A stretch of DNA of 64,000 bases from Shimia_B sp038525525 (GTDB lineage Bacteria; Pseudomonadota; Alphaproteobacteria; Rhodobacterales; Rhodobacteraceae): contig JBCBHO010000001.1 in NCBI GenBank assembly GCA_038525525.1, positions 1,018,061 through 1,082,060 on the forward strand, written 5' to 3'. The translations under genes and the position numbers were made by a program. The notes below the pieces were generated by a model. The model did not search any database, was not told the origin of the DNA, and saw only the letters and a list, made by a program, of their open reading frames with translations. Positions 34,750-43,545 of the stretch are shown piece by piece; position 1 is the stretch's first letter; each line of letters opens with the position of its first letter.

Positions 34750-35766
34750 TTAACGGAACGGCGGGGAGTACAGCAGGCCGCCATCGGTCCACTGTGCGTT
34801 GAGCCCGCGTGCAAGGCCGATATTGGTGGCTTCGCCGATGTTGTTGTCGAAGATCTCACCGTAGTTGCCTTCAGCCATGATGGCGCGCATGGCCCACTGG
34901 CCGTCGAGGCCGAGCATCTCGCCGAGCGTGCCCTCGGAACCGAGCAGGCGGTTCACTTCGGGGTTGTCGGTGCCGGCTGCGAGTTCCTCGATGTTCTCGG
35001 AGGTCACGCCGAGCTCTTCGGCCGTGATGAGCGCGTTGAGCGTCCAGCGCACGATGTCACCCCAGTCGTTGTCGCCGTGGCGCACGAGCGGGCCGAGCGG
35101 CTCCTTGGAGACCACTTCCGGAAGCACGATGTAGTCGGACGGCGTCGGGAAGTTGGCACGCTGCGCGGCGAGCGCGGAGCGGTCCGTGGTGTAGACGTCG
35201 CAGGAGCCTGCGAGGAAGAGCTGCACCGCCTCGGAACCGGTCTCGATCGGGACGGGCTCGTAGGAGATGTTGTTGGAGCGGAAGAAGTCCGCGAGGTTCA
35301 GCTCGGTTGTCGTACCCGTCTGGATGCAGACCGTGGCGCCGTCGAGGTCGGCCGCGGAGGTCACACCGAGATCGGCGGGGACCATGAAGCCCTGACCGTC
35401 GTAGTAGTTCACGCCAGTGAATTCGAACTTGAGGTCCACGTCGCGGGAGAAGGTCCACGTCGTGTTCCGCGCAAGCATGTCGATCTCGCCGGATGCGAGC
35501 GCCGTGAAGCGCGTCTTACCGGTGGTCGGCACGAATTCGACGGCAGTCGGGTCACCGAGAACTGCTGCGGCAACGGCGCGGCACACGGCCACGTCAAAGC
35601 CCTGCCAGACGCCATCCGCGTCCGGCTCGGCGAAACCGGGGACGCCGGTCGTCACGCCGCAGTTCAAAGTGCCACGGGCTTGCACATCGTCGAGCGTGGC
35701 CGCGCTTGCAGCGCCTGCAGCCATGCCGGCGACGGTCAGTGCGCCCAAAATGACAGATTTTTTCAT
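34750..35766 (-). CDS. bztA: Amino-acid ABC transporter substrate-binding protein
   Basis: This periplasmic binding protein is for the BztBCD permease. The 338-residue protein starts with a Sec signal peptide (MKKSVILGALTVAGMAAGAASA, cut near residue 22), followed by LDDVQARGTLNCGVTTGVPGF, the usual start of an AapJ/BztA-type lobe. It is first in the operon. A palindrome (35863-35877) and a GGAAGAGG Shine-Dalgarno lie upstream. Confidence 0.95.
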   Translation of the reverse strand: MKKSVILGALTVAGMAAGAASAATLDDVQARGTLNCGVTTGVPGFAEPDADGVWQGFDVAVCRAVAAAVLGDPTAVEFVPTTGKTRFTALASGEIDMLARNTTWTFSRDVDLKFEFTGVNYYDGQGFMVPADLGVTSAADLDGATVCIQTGTTTELNLADFFRSNNISYEPVPIETGSEAVQLFLAGSCDVYTTDRSALAAQRANFPTPSDYIVLPEVVSKEPLGPLVRHGDNDWGDIVRWTLNALITAEELGVTSENIEELAAGTDNPEVNRLLGSEGTLGEMLGLDGQWAMRAIMAEGNYGEIFDNNIGEATNIGLARGLNAQWTDGGLLYSPPFR

Positions 35767-35862
35767 GTTTACCTCTTCCTGATATCCGACCGGTCTTGGC
35801 CGGTTTCATGAAATGCGACGTAGCACGCCGCCCATCGCCAGCTAGTCTCCCTCCTGGCAATG

Positions 35863-35877
35863 GCCCAAAGTTTGGGC
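35863..35877. promoter_or_regulatory. Palindrome upstream of bztA, possible operator
   Basis: GCCCAAA-G-TTTGGGC is a perfect palindrome about 97 bp upstream of the bztA start, in a 299-bp spacer with no other gene I can support. The binding protein is unknown. Confidence 0.45.
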
Positions 35878-36065
35878 AAATTCCCCGGCCATCGTCAACA
35901 GGCTGGGCCGAAATCGCCGCGTAAATCTCATTTTTTCAGCATTGCCTGCAAATCATACAAAGGCTGCCGCTTTGCTGGGCGCTCAAGGCGCGGCCCTGGA
36001 CAGTCGGTAAGCATCCCTGAACCTACCCGCCATGGATGGACGGCCCCGGGCGCGCTTTCTCGGCC

Positions 36066-36779
36066 TCAGCGGGCCGGGCCGGCGAGCTGAAAGAATCGGT
36101 GTGCATCGCGGAAAGCGGCCTGCTTGGCCTCCGCGGCCTCCACAGCTTCCTCGTCGTAGCCCCATTCATCGGCCTGGAAGGTCTCGTCCACACGGCTCGC
36201 CTCCCAGAGCGGATCGGGATCCGCCGCCTCGCGCGCCTTCAGCCCGATCACGAGGGAGCCCGAGAGCATGATGAGATCGTGGAGCCCTGCCAGCGCATAG
36301 TCCGATGCTGCCTCGAGCGGCTTTCGCAGTGCCACGAGCGCCTCGGCGCTCTGTGCAGCGAACATGACGCCTGTCGTCGTCCGGAGCTCGGCCCCAAGCT
36401 CCTCCCGCGCCCAGGCGAGGAGCGGGTCCCACGCCGCCACCTGCCGCGCCACGAGCTCTTGCGGGCGCTCCGCGCGATAGCAGATCAGGTCGCTCGCGCC
36501 GTATTCTGCCAGCGCCTCGATGACTGCCGCGCGCTGCGGCACGATCTTCTCGATGACCGAGTTGGCCGCGCGCGTCACCGGCATCGTCCGCGGGTCGATG
36601 ATCTCCTCCTGAGCGTCCCATTCCGCGGCCACGGCCTCCGCCATGGCCCGCGTGGGCACCACGAGGAGCGATTTGCCCGGGGTCTTCACCGCGCGCCCGT
36701 CGAGCGTCACGGTCAATCCGGCGTCGGCCGTCTCCACCGTCGCGGCCTTCCAGAAGCGCTTCGCCTGCCATTCGCTCAT
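36066..36779 (-). CDS. ATP12-family F1-ATPase assembly chaperone
   Basis: The 237-residue protein matches the ATP12 family, which protects unassembled F1 alpha subunit in mitochondria and alphaproteobacteria. Visible signatures are RFWKAATVET near the start, VKTPGKSLLVVPTRAMAEAVAAEWDAQ and the DPLLAWAREELG segment. It overlaps the upstream HAD gene (ATGA). It supports an alphaproteobacterial origin. Confidence 0.92.
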   Translation of the reverse strand: MSEWQAKRFWKAATVETADAGLTVTLDGRAVKTPGKSLLVVPTRAMAEAVAAEWDAQEEIIDPRTMPVTRAANSVIEKIVPQRAAVIEALAEYGASDLICYRAERPQELVARQVAAWDPLLAWAREELGAELRTTTGVMFAAQSAEALVALRKPLEAASDYALAGLHDLIMLSGSLVIGLKAREAADPDPLWEASRVDETFQADEWGYDEEAVEAAEAKQAAFRDAHRFFQLAGPAR

Positions 36780-37426
36780 GGGCTCACCTCGTCGATTGCC
36801 TGTCTCAGCGCGGCCATGTCGCTCACCACGCGGTCCGCCAGAGGAGCGAGCCGTTCCGGCGAATGGTAGCCCCAGGTCACCGCCACCGTCGCCATGCCCG
36901 CCGCGCGACCCATCTCCATGTCGAACGTCGTGTCCCCCACCATGACCCCGGTCTCGAGCCCGGCCTCGCCGAGCGCGGCCAGCGCCATGGAAGGGTGCGG
37001 CTTGGAGGGATGGCCGTCCGCATCCTGCCGCGTGATGAAAAAGCCCGCCAGATCATGGGTTTCCATGACGTGATCGAGCCCTCGCTTCGACTTGCCCGTC
37101 GCCACGCCGAGGAGCGTCTCGGGCTCCGCATGGAGCCCGTGGAGCAGCTGCCGGATACCGGCATAGAGCGGAGAGCCCTGCGCCTCGCCATGGCTGGCGC
37201 GCAGGTCCTGGTAGCTTTGCTTGTAGGCCTCCACGAGCGCCTCCATCGGCCCGCCGGGCGCGAGCGTGGCCATGGCCTGCGGCAGCGAGAGCCCGACGAT
37301 GGAGAGGGTCTGCGCGCGCGTGGGCGCGGGCAGGTCGAGCGATCGGAATGCCTCCGTCATCGAGCCCACGATATGCGCTTGGCTGTCCACCAGCGTGCCG
37401 TCCACGTCAAAGAGCACAAACCGCAT
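36776..37426 (-). CDS. HAD-family hydrolase, phosphoglycolate phosphatase-like
   Basis: The 216-residue protein has motif I FDVDGTLVDS at the N-terminus, a helical cap, and motif IV MVGDTTFDMEMG. This is the gph/PGP-like branch of HAD IA, often acting on phosphoglycolate or similar small phosphates. GTG at 37429 is an alternative start one codon earlier. The start touches the stop of the pseudouridine synthase gene (TGATG). Confidence 0.88.
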   Translation of the reverse strand: MRFVLFDVDGTLVDSQAHIVGSMTEAFRSLDLPAPTRAQTLSIVGLSLPQAMATLAPGGPMEALVEAYKQSYQDLRASHGEAQGSPLYAGIRQLLHGLHAEPETLLGVATGKSKRGLDHVMETHDLAGFFITRQDADGHPSKPHPSMALAALGEAGLETGVMVGDTTFDMEMGRAAGMATVAVTWGYHSPERLAPLADRVVSDMAALRQAIDEVSP

Positions 37427-38463
37427 CACTCGAGCGCCTCGAAAGGGTCGATGGCGGCCTCCGCCGGGTCCCAGCCGAGCTCGGACCAGGTCCGTGCCAT
37501 GTGCTCGGGGAGCGGGGCGGTGAGATGGAGCTCTGCTCCCGTCACCGGGTGCTCGAGCGTGAGCGAGCGGGCGTGGAGGTGGAGCTTCTTCGAAAATGCG
37601 CCGCCGAGCCCCGCGCCCCAGCCATCGCCGAGGTTCTCCTGGCCGGAGCCGCCGTATTTGCCATCACCCACGATCGGGTGCCCCAGCGCCGCGATATGGG
37701 CGCGGAGCTGGTGGGTGCGCCCTGTCACCGGCACGAGCGCCATCCAGCAGGCGCGCGTCCCCAGTGCCTCGATGACGGTGAAATCAGTGACCGCGCGCTG
37801 CGCGCCCGGCGTCTCGTCGACGGCGTCGGGATGGACGACATGCATCTTCTCGCCCTCGCCGCCCGCGCCGTGGCCCGGCGCCTTCACGAGCCCGTACTTG
37901 ATCGTGCCAGTGCGCGGCGTCGGCACGCCCGCCACTGCGGCCCAGTAAATCTTGCGCGTGGCACGGTGCCGGAAGGCCTCCGTCAGGCCCGCGGCCGCGG
38001 CGCGGCTCCGCGCCATGATCAGGACGCCCGAGGTATCCTTGTCGAGCCGGTGGACGAGGCGCGGGTTCTCCTCGAGGCCGAAGCGCAGGGCCGCCCCCAT
38101 CCCGTCCACATGGCGCGTGAGCTTCGAGCCGCCCTGGACCGGCAGACCGGGCGGCTTGTTGAGCGCGATGATGTGATCGTCGCGGTAGATCACCGCCGCG
38201 CGGATCATCTCAGCGTCCCGGTCGGGCACGCTGGGCGCGGGCTTCGGCGCGGCTGGGTCGGGAAGCGGCGGGACGCGCAGGATCTGGCCCGCCTCCACGC
38301 GCGTGGAGGCCTTCACCCTCCCACCGTCGAGCCTGAGCTCGCCCTTGCGGCACATCTTCTCGATCCGCCCCTGCCCCAGCTGCGGGAAGGCGCGCTTGAG
38401 GTAGCGGTCGAGCCGCTGGCCCGCGTCGCCCGCGGCGATCTCGATGGTCTGGACGCCGCTCAT
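37426..38463 (-). CDS. RluC/RluD-type 23S rRNA pseudouridine synthase
   Basis: The 345-residue protein has an N-terminal S4 RNA-binding domain (about 1-80, GQRLDRYLKRAFPQLGQGRIEKMCRKGELRLDG) and the RluA-family catalytic domain with RLDKDTSGVLI, in which Asp is the nucleophile. RluC is the best guess but the exact uridines cannot be assigned. It overlaps crcB by ATGA and the HAD gene by TGATG, so four genes form one chain. Confidence 0.9.
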   Translation of the reverse strand: MSGVQTIEIAAGDAGQRLDRYLKRAFPQLGQGRIEKMCRKGELRLDGGRVKASTRVEAGQILRVPPLPDPAAPKPAPSVPDRDAEMIRAAVIYRDDHIIALNKPPGLPVQGGSKLTRHVDGMGAALRFGLEENPRLVHRLDKDTSGVLIMARSRAAAAGLTEAFRHRATRKIYWAAVAGVPTPRTGTIKYGLVKAPGHGAGGEGEKMHVVHPDAVDETPGAQRAVTDFTVIEALGTRACWMALVPVTGRTHQLRAHIAALGHPIVGDGKYGGSGQENLGDGWGAGLGGAFSKKLHLHARSLTLEHPVTGAELHLTAPLPEHMARTWSELGWDPAEAAIDPFEALE

Positions 38464-38813
38464 GACACCCGCCCTCCGAGGGCTAGGCCGAGCACGACGG
38501 CACCGATGCTCAGGGATACTGATGCCACGATGTAGCCGAGCGCACCCGCCCCCTGCCCGCCTTCGTAGAGCCGGAGCACGTCGAGCGAGAAGGTGGAGAA
38601 GGTCGTGAACCCGCCGAGAAGCCCCACCATCAGGAATGGATAGAGGCCCGGCATCTTCGAGACCCCGAGCGCCCAGGCGATGCCGATGGCAAAAGACCCC
38701 AAGGCGTTGACAGCGAGCGTGCCAAAGGGGAAAGCCACGGCCATCCCCACGAGGGCGCGCACCACGGAGCCCAAGGCCCCTCCGAGCGCCACGTATCCCA
38801 GCATTTGCCACAT
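38460..38813 (-). CDS. crcB: Fluoride efflux transporter CrcB
   Basis: This small four-helix channel exports fluoride as a dimer. The 117-residue protein has GGALGSVVRA, FGTLAVNALGSFAIG and GGFTTFSTFSLD, the three conserved segments. I chose ATG 38813; an in-frame start 35 codons upstream makes an atypical charged extension. No fluoride riboswitch is obvious upstream. Confidence 0.9.
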   Translation of the reverse strand: MWQMLGYVALGGALGSVVRALVGMAVAFPFGTLAVNALGSFAIGIAWALGVSKMPGLYPFLMVGLLGGFTTFSTFSLDVLRLYEGGQGAGALGYIVASVSLSIGAVVLGLALGGRVS

Positions 38814-38898
38814 GCGCTCGCCATGGAAGCCAAGCACCAAAGTGTCAACCGGCGCAAAGGCGCTTGGCAGCGGCTTGAAGGCTCTTGCGGAGGCCTTC

Positions 38899-40242
38899 TC
38901 AGCGCTCCTTTTGAGCACGGAGCTTCTGGAAATACGCCACCCGCTTCTTCAGATCCCGCTCGAAGCCCCGCTCCACCGGCATGTAGAGCTCGGGCCGCTC
39001 CATGCCGTCGGGGAAGTAGTTCTGCCCCGAAAAGCCGCCCTCGGCGTCGTGGTCATAGGCATAGCCCGCGCCGTAGCCCTGCTCTTTCATGAGGCCCGTG
39101 GCCGCGTTGAGGATGTGCTTCGGCGGCGGCGCGGAGCCCGTCTCCTTCGCGAGCCGGCGGGCGGCCTTGTAGGCCACATAGCCGGCATTCGATTTTGGCG
39201 CGAGGGCGAGATAGGTGACCGCCTGCGCGAGCGCGAGCTCGCCCTCGGGGCTGCCGAGCCGCTCGTAGATCTCCCACGCCTCCCGACAGATGGCAGCGGC
39301 CTGCGGATCGGCGAGGCCGATATCCTCCACGGCCATGCGCGTGATGCGCCGCGCGAGATAGCGAGGGTCCTCGCCGCCCTCGAGCATGCGCGCCAGCCAA
39401 TAGAGTGCGGCATCCGGGTCCGAGCCGCGCACGGATTTATGGAGCGCGGAGATGAGATTGTAATGTGCGTCTCCGGATTTGTCGTACTGCGCCGCGCGGC
39501 GCATGAGACGTGCCGAGAGCGCCGCCGTGTCAAGCGGCGCGTCCACGTCCCAGGCCGCCACCTGTTCCACGAGATTGAGGAGCGCGCGCCCGTCGCCATC
39601 GGCCATCTCCCGAAGCGCCGCACGGGCCTCCGGCGCAAGCGGAAGGACGCGCGCGAGCGCGGCTTCCGCCCGGACGAGCATCTCCTCGAGATCGGCATCC
39701 GAAAGCCGCTCGAGCACAAGCACCTGCGCGCGAGAGAGGACCGCGGCATTGAGCTCGAAGGACGGGTTCTCCGTCGTCGCGCCCACGAGGAGGATCGTGC
39801 CGTCCTCCATGTGCGGCAGAAAGCCGTCCTGCTGCGCCTTGTTGAAACGGTGGATCTCGTCCACGAAAAGAAGCGTCCCGCGCCCCTGCGAGCGCCTGAG
39901 CTTGGCCGCCTCGAACACCCGCCGCAGCTCGGGCACGCCCGAGAAGATCGCCGAGAGCTGCACGAAGTGACGGTCCGTGGCATCGGCAAGAAGGCGCGCG
40001 ATCGTGGTCTTGCCCACGCCGGGCGGCCCCCAGAAAATGAGCGATCCAAGGGATCCTGCGGCGAGCATCACCCCGAGCGGGGCCTCCGGCCCGAGAACGT
40101 GGCGCTGGCCGATGACCTCGCCCAGAGCCGCCGGGCGCAGCCGGTCGGCCAGCGGGCGCGGTGCGGCGCTGCCCGGCTGGTCAGCGGGGCCATCCCGGCC
40201 GTCGCCGGACAGGCCCTCGGTGCTGCTGAAAAGATCGGCCAT
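38899..40242 (-). CDS. rarA: Replication-associated recombination protein A (MgsA)
   Basis: This AAA+ ATPase acts at stalled replication forks and interacts with SSB. The 447-residue protein has Walker A GPPGVGKTT (near 75), Walker B LLFVDEIHRFNK and a C-terminal tetramerisation domain ending near AYFQKLRA. RPLADRLRPAALGEVIGQRHVLG is the family N-terminus. It lies downstream of luxI, behind a terminator-like palindrome. Confidence 0.95.
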   Translation of the reverse strand: MADLFSSTEGLSGDGRDGPADQPGSAAPRPLADRLRPAALGEVIGQRHVLGPEAPLGVMLAAGSLGSLIFWGPPGVGKTTIARLLADATDRHFVQLSAIFSGVPELRRVFEAAKLRRSQGRGTLLFVDEIHRFNKAQQDGFLPHMEDGTILLVGATTENPSFELNAAVLSRAQVLVLERLSDADLEEMLVRAEAALARVLPLAPEARAALREMADGDGRALLNLVEQVAAWDVDAPLDTAALSARLMRRAAQYDKSGDAHYNLISALHKSVRGSDPDAALYWLARMLEGGEDPRYLARRITRMAVEDIGLADPQAAAICREAWEIYERLGSPEGELALAQAVTYLALAPKSNAGYVAYKAARRLAKETGSAPPPKHILNAATGLMKEQGYGAGYAYDHDAEGGFSGQNYFPDGMERPELYMPVERGFERDLKKRVAYFQKLRAQKER

Positions 40243-40273
40243 GGCACCAGCATGGGCCAGCGCGCGGGCATAG

Positions 40274-40303
40274 AAAAGGGACCCCGGCGCGCCGGGACCC
40301 CTT
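40274..40303 (-). terminator. Imperfect terminator after luxI
   Basis: AAAGGG-N2-CCCGGCG pairs with CGCCGGG-N2-CCCTTT, with two mismatched bases, and leads into TTTTC on the minus strand, 30 bp after the luxI stop. Confidence 0.65.
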
Positions 40304-40332
40304 TCTGGCGATGCAGCCGAAGCGCTGCGCGC

Positions 40333-40920
40333 TTAGTGCAGCTTCTCCGCGAGGTTGAGCATCACGCATTGATTGGCAATGCCGTCGAGCTCCATCACCG
40401 GGCCCGCGGCCACCCCGTCGAGCCCGCAGCGCCGCGTCCAGCGCGGCCAGTTCGCGGGAATGAGCCCCAGCACCTGGGCGGCGCCGAGTTCGCGCGCGGC
40501 GCGGCTCATCTCCATGATGAGCATGGCATGGACCCGGCGGCGGATCCTTTGGGGCGTGGCGTGGCTCACGAAGACACGGCTCGATTCCCAGATGTTCTCT
40601 GCCACCGGCGCCTCGTCGTAGAGGAGCGATTGCGGGATCGTGTCCAGGAGCCCCAGCTGGGCATCGCGGATCATGTAGCTGTAGATCCCGCACCGGGCCG
40701 TGGTGGGCGTCAGTCGGATTCCGGCATACACTTGACCGAATTCGTGTACCGCGACCCACCGGCTCGCCGGCGTGTCGTATTGGTCGTACTCCATTCCCAT
40801 GGCTTCCGGCAGGTCCCATTTGTTCTGCACAATGAAGGACTGCCTGCGTGCGCGAAGCACATTGGCAAAGAGCTCGCCATGGTTGTGTAGATTGGCGAAA
40901 GAAAGAGTCGTCGTTTGCAT
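40333..40920 (-). CDS. luxI: Acyl-homoserine-lactone synthase (LuxI family)
   Basis: This enzyme makes an acyl-homoserine lactone signal from SAM and an acyl carrier. The 195-residue protein keeps nearly all residues invariant in LuxI proteins: Arg25, Phe29, Trp35, Glu44, Asp46, Asp49, Arg69, Glu112 and Arg115 (WESSR). The acyl chain made cannot be read. Overall it is divergent from textbook LuxI. It lies 60 bp downstream of a luxR gene on the same strand. Confidence 0.9.
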   Translation of the reverse strand: MQTTTLSFANLHNHGELFANVLRARRQSFIVQNKWDLPEAMGMEYDQYDTPASRWVAVHEFGQVYAGIRLTPTTARCGIYSYMIRDAQLGLLDTIPQSLLYDEAPVAENIWESSRVFVSHATPQRIRRRVHAMLIMEMSRAARELGAAQVLGLIPANWPRWTRRCGLDGVAAGPVMELDGIANQCVMLNLAEKLH

Positions 40921-40979
40921 GGTATTCCCCAGGTTACATTGGCAAAGACACTCTACGCTTCCCCTTGGGAGCACGACGT

Positions 40980-41591
40980 CTAAAGCAGCCCGTAATCCTT
41001 GGCCCTCTGAATGGCCTCGGCCGTGGTGCGCGCGAATAGCTTTTCACGCGCCGCCGTCAGCCGCGCCTTCAGGGCGCTTTCGGAGATGTTAAGCTTGGCA
41101 GCAGCTGCCAGATGCCGGTCCCCCGCAGCGATAAAACGCAGAGCGGTAATCTGCGCCTCGGTGAGGCGCTCGGGCGGCTGCGTGAACTTGTGCAGACGCT
41201 CGACGTGATGCGAGATCACAGCGATCTCGGCATCCGAGAATTCCCGATCCGACCGGGCGACCGAGGCGATGGTCCGTGAACGGAGCTCTCCCATCGGCAC
41301 GACCGCACCATACCGCAATCCGTGGGAGGCAGCCTCCTTCAGGATTCCGAATGGATCGGGGATCTCGATTTCGCTCCAGCGGGAGGGTCCCTCCTGGCCG
41401 AAGCCCCACGCGACGACCGGATCACGGAGCGCATAGCCCTTGGCCGTGTAGGCCTCGATCCAGTCTTGTGGGAATGTCTGGAGGGTCATGAGCGGCGATG
41501 TGAATCGGATATGAAGCCCGAGGAAGTACCCGGCGGGCGACAGATGCGCGATTTCAGCCAAGATCTCGTCGAGACCAGATTTACCAGACAT
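40980..41591 (-). CDS. luxR: LuxR-family autoinducer-binding regulator
   Basis: The 203-residue protein is shorter than typical LuxR (about 240). It has an N-terminal autoinducer-binding domain (about 1-135) with FTSPLMTLQTFPQDW and DPVVAWGF, and a C-terminal helix-turn-helix (about 143-200, LTEAQITALRFIAAGDRHLAAAAKLNISESAL). It is the likely receptor for the adjacent luxI product. A CtrA-type box lies upstream; I saw no clear lux box. Confidence 0.88.
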   Translation of the reverse strand: MSGKSGLDEILAEIAHLSPAGYFLGLHIRFTSPLMTLQTFPQDWIEAYTAKGYALRDPVVAWGFGQEGPSRWSEIEIPDPFGILKEAASHGLRYGAVVPMGELRSRTIASVARSDREFSDAEIAVISHHVERLHKFTQPPERLTEAQITALRFIAAGDRHLAAAAKLNISESALKARLTAAREKLFARTTAEAIQRAKDYGLL

Positions 41592-41684
41592 AGAAATATT
41601 GAGCGCCTATTTGTTAACGTAGTTCAACCCCTGATTGAAGTAGCGCTCGGTCGCTCCTTCAAAAGTCCACTGTCGGACAAAACG

Positions 41685-41699
41685 TTAAAAAAGTGTTAA
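41685..41699 (-). promoter_or_regulatory. CtrA-type box upstream of luxR
   Basis: On the minus strand TTAA-N7-TTAAC matches the full CtrA consensus, 94-108 bp upstream of the luxR start. A second, one-mismatch version (TTAA-N7-CAAC) lies at 41614-41628. CtrA control of quorum sensing is known in roseobacters. Confidence 0.6.
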
Positions 41700-41741
41700 A
41701 ATCAAGGATAGGCTGACCTAAGGGTAAATCTCTGAGAGCCG

Positions 41742-41775
41742 TAAAAGAAAGGCCCCGCTGCGATGCAGCGGGGCC
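41742..41775 (-). terminator. Intrinsic terminator after rplQ
   Basis: The 11-bp perfect stem GGCCCCGCTGC (41751-41761) pairs with 41765-41775 around a 3-nt loop, with TTTCTTTT following on the minus strand. It closes the alpha operon. Confidence 0.93.
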
Positions 41776-41805
41776 CGTTCAACTCTCAGGTGAGCACGGC
41801 TGCGC

Positions 41806-42222
41806 TCACGCGTCGGCGTCCTCCGCCTCGAGGCGCGCTTTGTCGGCTGCGCCCTTGGCTGCGGTGTCACGGTCCACGAACTCGATGATGGCCATGGGCG
41901 CCATGTCACCGTAGCGGAAGCCCGCTTTCAACACGCGCACATAGCCGCCATTGCGCTCCTTGTAGCGGGGGCCGAGCACGTCGAAGAGCTTCTCCACATG
42001 GGCTGCCTGCTTGAGGCGCGACGCGGCCAGCCGCTTGCCGTGGGCATCGCCCTTCTTGGCCAGCGTGACGAGCTTTTCGACGACGCGGCGCAGCTCTTTG
42101 GCCTTGGGCAGCGTGGTCTTGATCTGTTCATGTTCGATGAGCGACCCGGCCATGTTGGAGAACATGGCCTTGCGGTGCTCATGGGTTCGATTCAGGCGGC
42201 GGTATCCGCGGGCGTGACGCAT
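41806..42222 (-). CDS. rplQ: 50S ribosomal protein L17
   Basis: The 138-residue protein begins MRHARGYRRLNRTHEHRKAMFSNMAGSLI, the conserved L17 N-terminus, and ends with an Ala/Asp-rich tail. It is the last gene of the alpha operon after rpoA. The 173-bp spacer to rpoA holds two GC hairpins. A strong terminator follows the gene. Confidence 0.96.
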   Translation of the reverse strand: MRHARGYRRLNRTHEHRKAMFSNMAGSLIEHEQIKTTLPKAKELRRVVEKLVTLAKKGDAHGKRLAASRLKQAAHVEKLFDVLGPRYKERNGGYVRVLKAGFRYGDMAPMAIIEFVDRDTAAKGAADKARLEAEDADA

Positions 42223-42319
42223 GGTTTCAATCCTTCTTTATGCTTTGTCTCGGGGCCTTCTGCGTTGGAAGACCCTCGCGTTATTGGGGCGGGATGCCCG
42301 GGTTCTTTCGTGTCTCCCG

Positions 42320-42381
42320 CCCCGGACCTGATCCGGGGCCTCTGCTTTTCGAGGGCGGAGGTCCCGGGTCGGGCCCGGGAC
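42320..42381. repeat. Two GC hairpins in the rpoA-rplQ spacer
   Basis: CCCCGGA (42320-42326) pairs with TCCGGGG (42332-42338), and GTCCCGGG (42361-42368) pairs with CCCGGGAC (42374-42381). Neither has a T-tract, so they are more likely RNA-processing or repeat elements than terminators. Confidence 0.6.
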
Positions 42382-42395
42382 GGGTTCATCATTCC

Positions 42396-43412
42396 TCAGA
42401 AGTTGTCCTCGAACTTCTTGGCGAGGTCTTCGATATTGTCGGGCGGCCAATCCTCGACATCCATGCCGAGATGCAGCCCCATGCCCGAAAGCACTTCCTT
42501 GATCTCGTTCAGCGACTTGCGGCCGAAGTTCGGCGTCCGCAGCATCTCTGCCTCGGTCTTCTGGATGAGATCGCCGATATAGACGATGTTGTCGTTCTTC
42601 AGGCAGTTCGCCGAGCGCACCGAAAGCTCGAGCTCGTCCACCTTCTTCAGGAGGAGCGGGTTGAACTCGAGACCGTCGTCGTCCTGCGCGGCCTGCGCGC
42701 TTTCCGGCTCGTCGAAGTTCACGAAGATGCCAAGCTGATCCTGCAGGATGCGCGCGGCATAGGCCACGGCGTCGTCCGGCGTGATCGAGCCGTCGGTCTC
42801 GATCTTCATGGTCAGCTTGTCATAGTCGAGCACCTGGCCCTCGCGGGTAGGCTGCACGTCGTATGAGACGCGCCGCACGGGCGAATAGATCGCATCGATC
42901 GGCATAAGTCCGATGGGCGCATCTTCCGGGCGGTTCTTGTCGGCGGCGACGTAGCCCTTGCCGGTGTTGACCGTCAGCTCCATGAAGACATCCGCGCCCT
43001 CGTCGAGATGGCAGATCACGTGATCCTTGTTCAGGACCTCGATGCCCGCGCTCTCGGAGATGTCGGCCGCGGTGACGACGCCCGGCCCCTTGGCGGAAAT
43101 CGAGAGGCGCTTCGGGCCCTCGGTTTCCATGCGGATGGCCACGCCCTTCATGTTCAGCACGATGTCGGTGACGTCCTCACGGACGCCTGCCACCGATGAA
43201 AACTCGTGCAGCACGTTGTCGATCTGCACGCTCGTGATGGCCGCGCCCTGGAGCGAGGACATCAGCACGCGCCGCAGCGCGTTGCCGAGCGTCAGGCCGA
43301 AGCCGCGCTCGAGTGGTTCGGCGACAACGGTTGCATTCATGGCCGGGTTGTTGCCGGGTTTGACCTCGAGCTGCGTCGGTTTGATGAGCTCGGCCCAATT
43401 CTTGTGGATCAT
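42396..43412 (-). CDS. rpoA: DNA-directed RNA polymerase subunit alpha
   Basis: The 338-residue protein has an N-terminal dimerisation and assembly domain (about 1-235, with FGLTLGNALRRVLMSSLQGAA) and a C-terminal domain (about 255-320, LELSVRSANCLKNDNIVYIGDL) that contacts UP elements and activators. I chose the ATG at 43412 from the family start MIHKNWAELI. It lies between rpsK and rplQ as usual. Confidence 0.97.
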   Translation of the reverse strand: MIHKNWAELIKPTQLEVKPGNNPAMNATVVAEPLERGFGLTLGNALRRVLMSSLQGAAITSVQIDNVLHEFSSVAGVREDVTDIVLNMKGVAIRMETEGPKRLSISAKGPGVVTAADISESAGIEVLNKDHVICHLDEGADVFMELTVNTGKGYVAADKNRPEDAPIGLMPIDAIYSPVRRVSYDVQPTREGQVLDYDKLTMKIETDGSITPDDAVAYAARILQDQLGIFVNFDEPESAQAAQDDDGLEFNPLLLKKVDELELSVRSANCLKNDNIVYIGDLIQKTEAEMLRTPNFGRKSLNEIKEVLSGMGLHLGMDVEDWPPDNIEDLAKKFEDNF

Positions 43413-43545
43413 AGTGCCTCCATTCTTGCCCGCGCGTTGGATCCGGTTGCGCGGGCGTCCCGAGGGTCTTCGAATGTCGTGGGTAGGGCGTTGCGGCACC
43501 CCATCCGGGTGAGACGGGCGCAGGGCGCCCGCCCGTGAAGTCTGG

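Noticed and set aside
35840..35860. Sigma-54-like -24/-12 upstream of bztA
   Set aside because: The spacing between the GG and GC elements was one base too long for the consensus.
40921..40979. lux box upstream of luxI
   Set aside because: No 18-20 bp palindrome of lux-box type was found in the luxR-luxI spacer.
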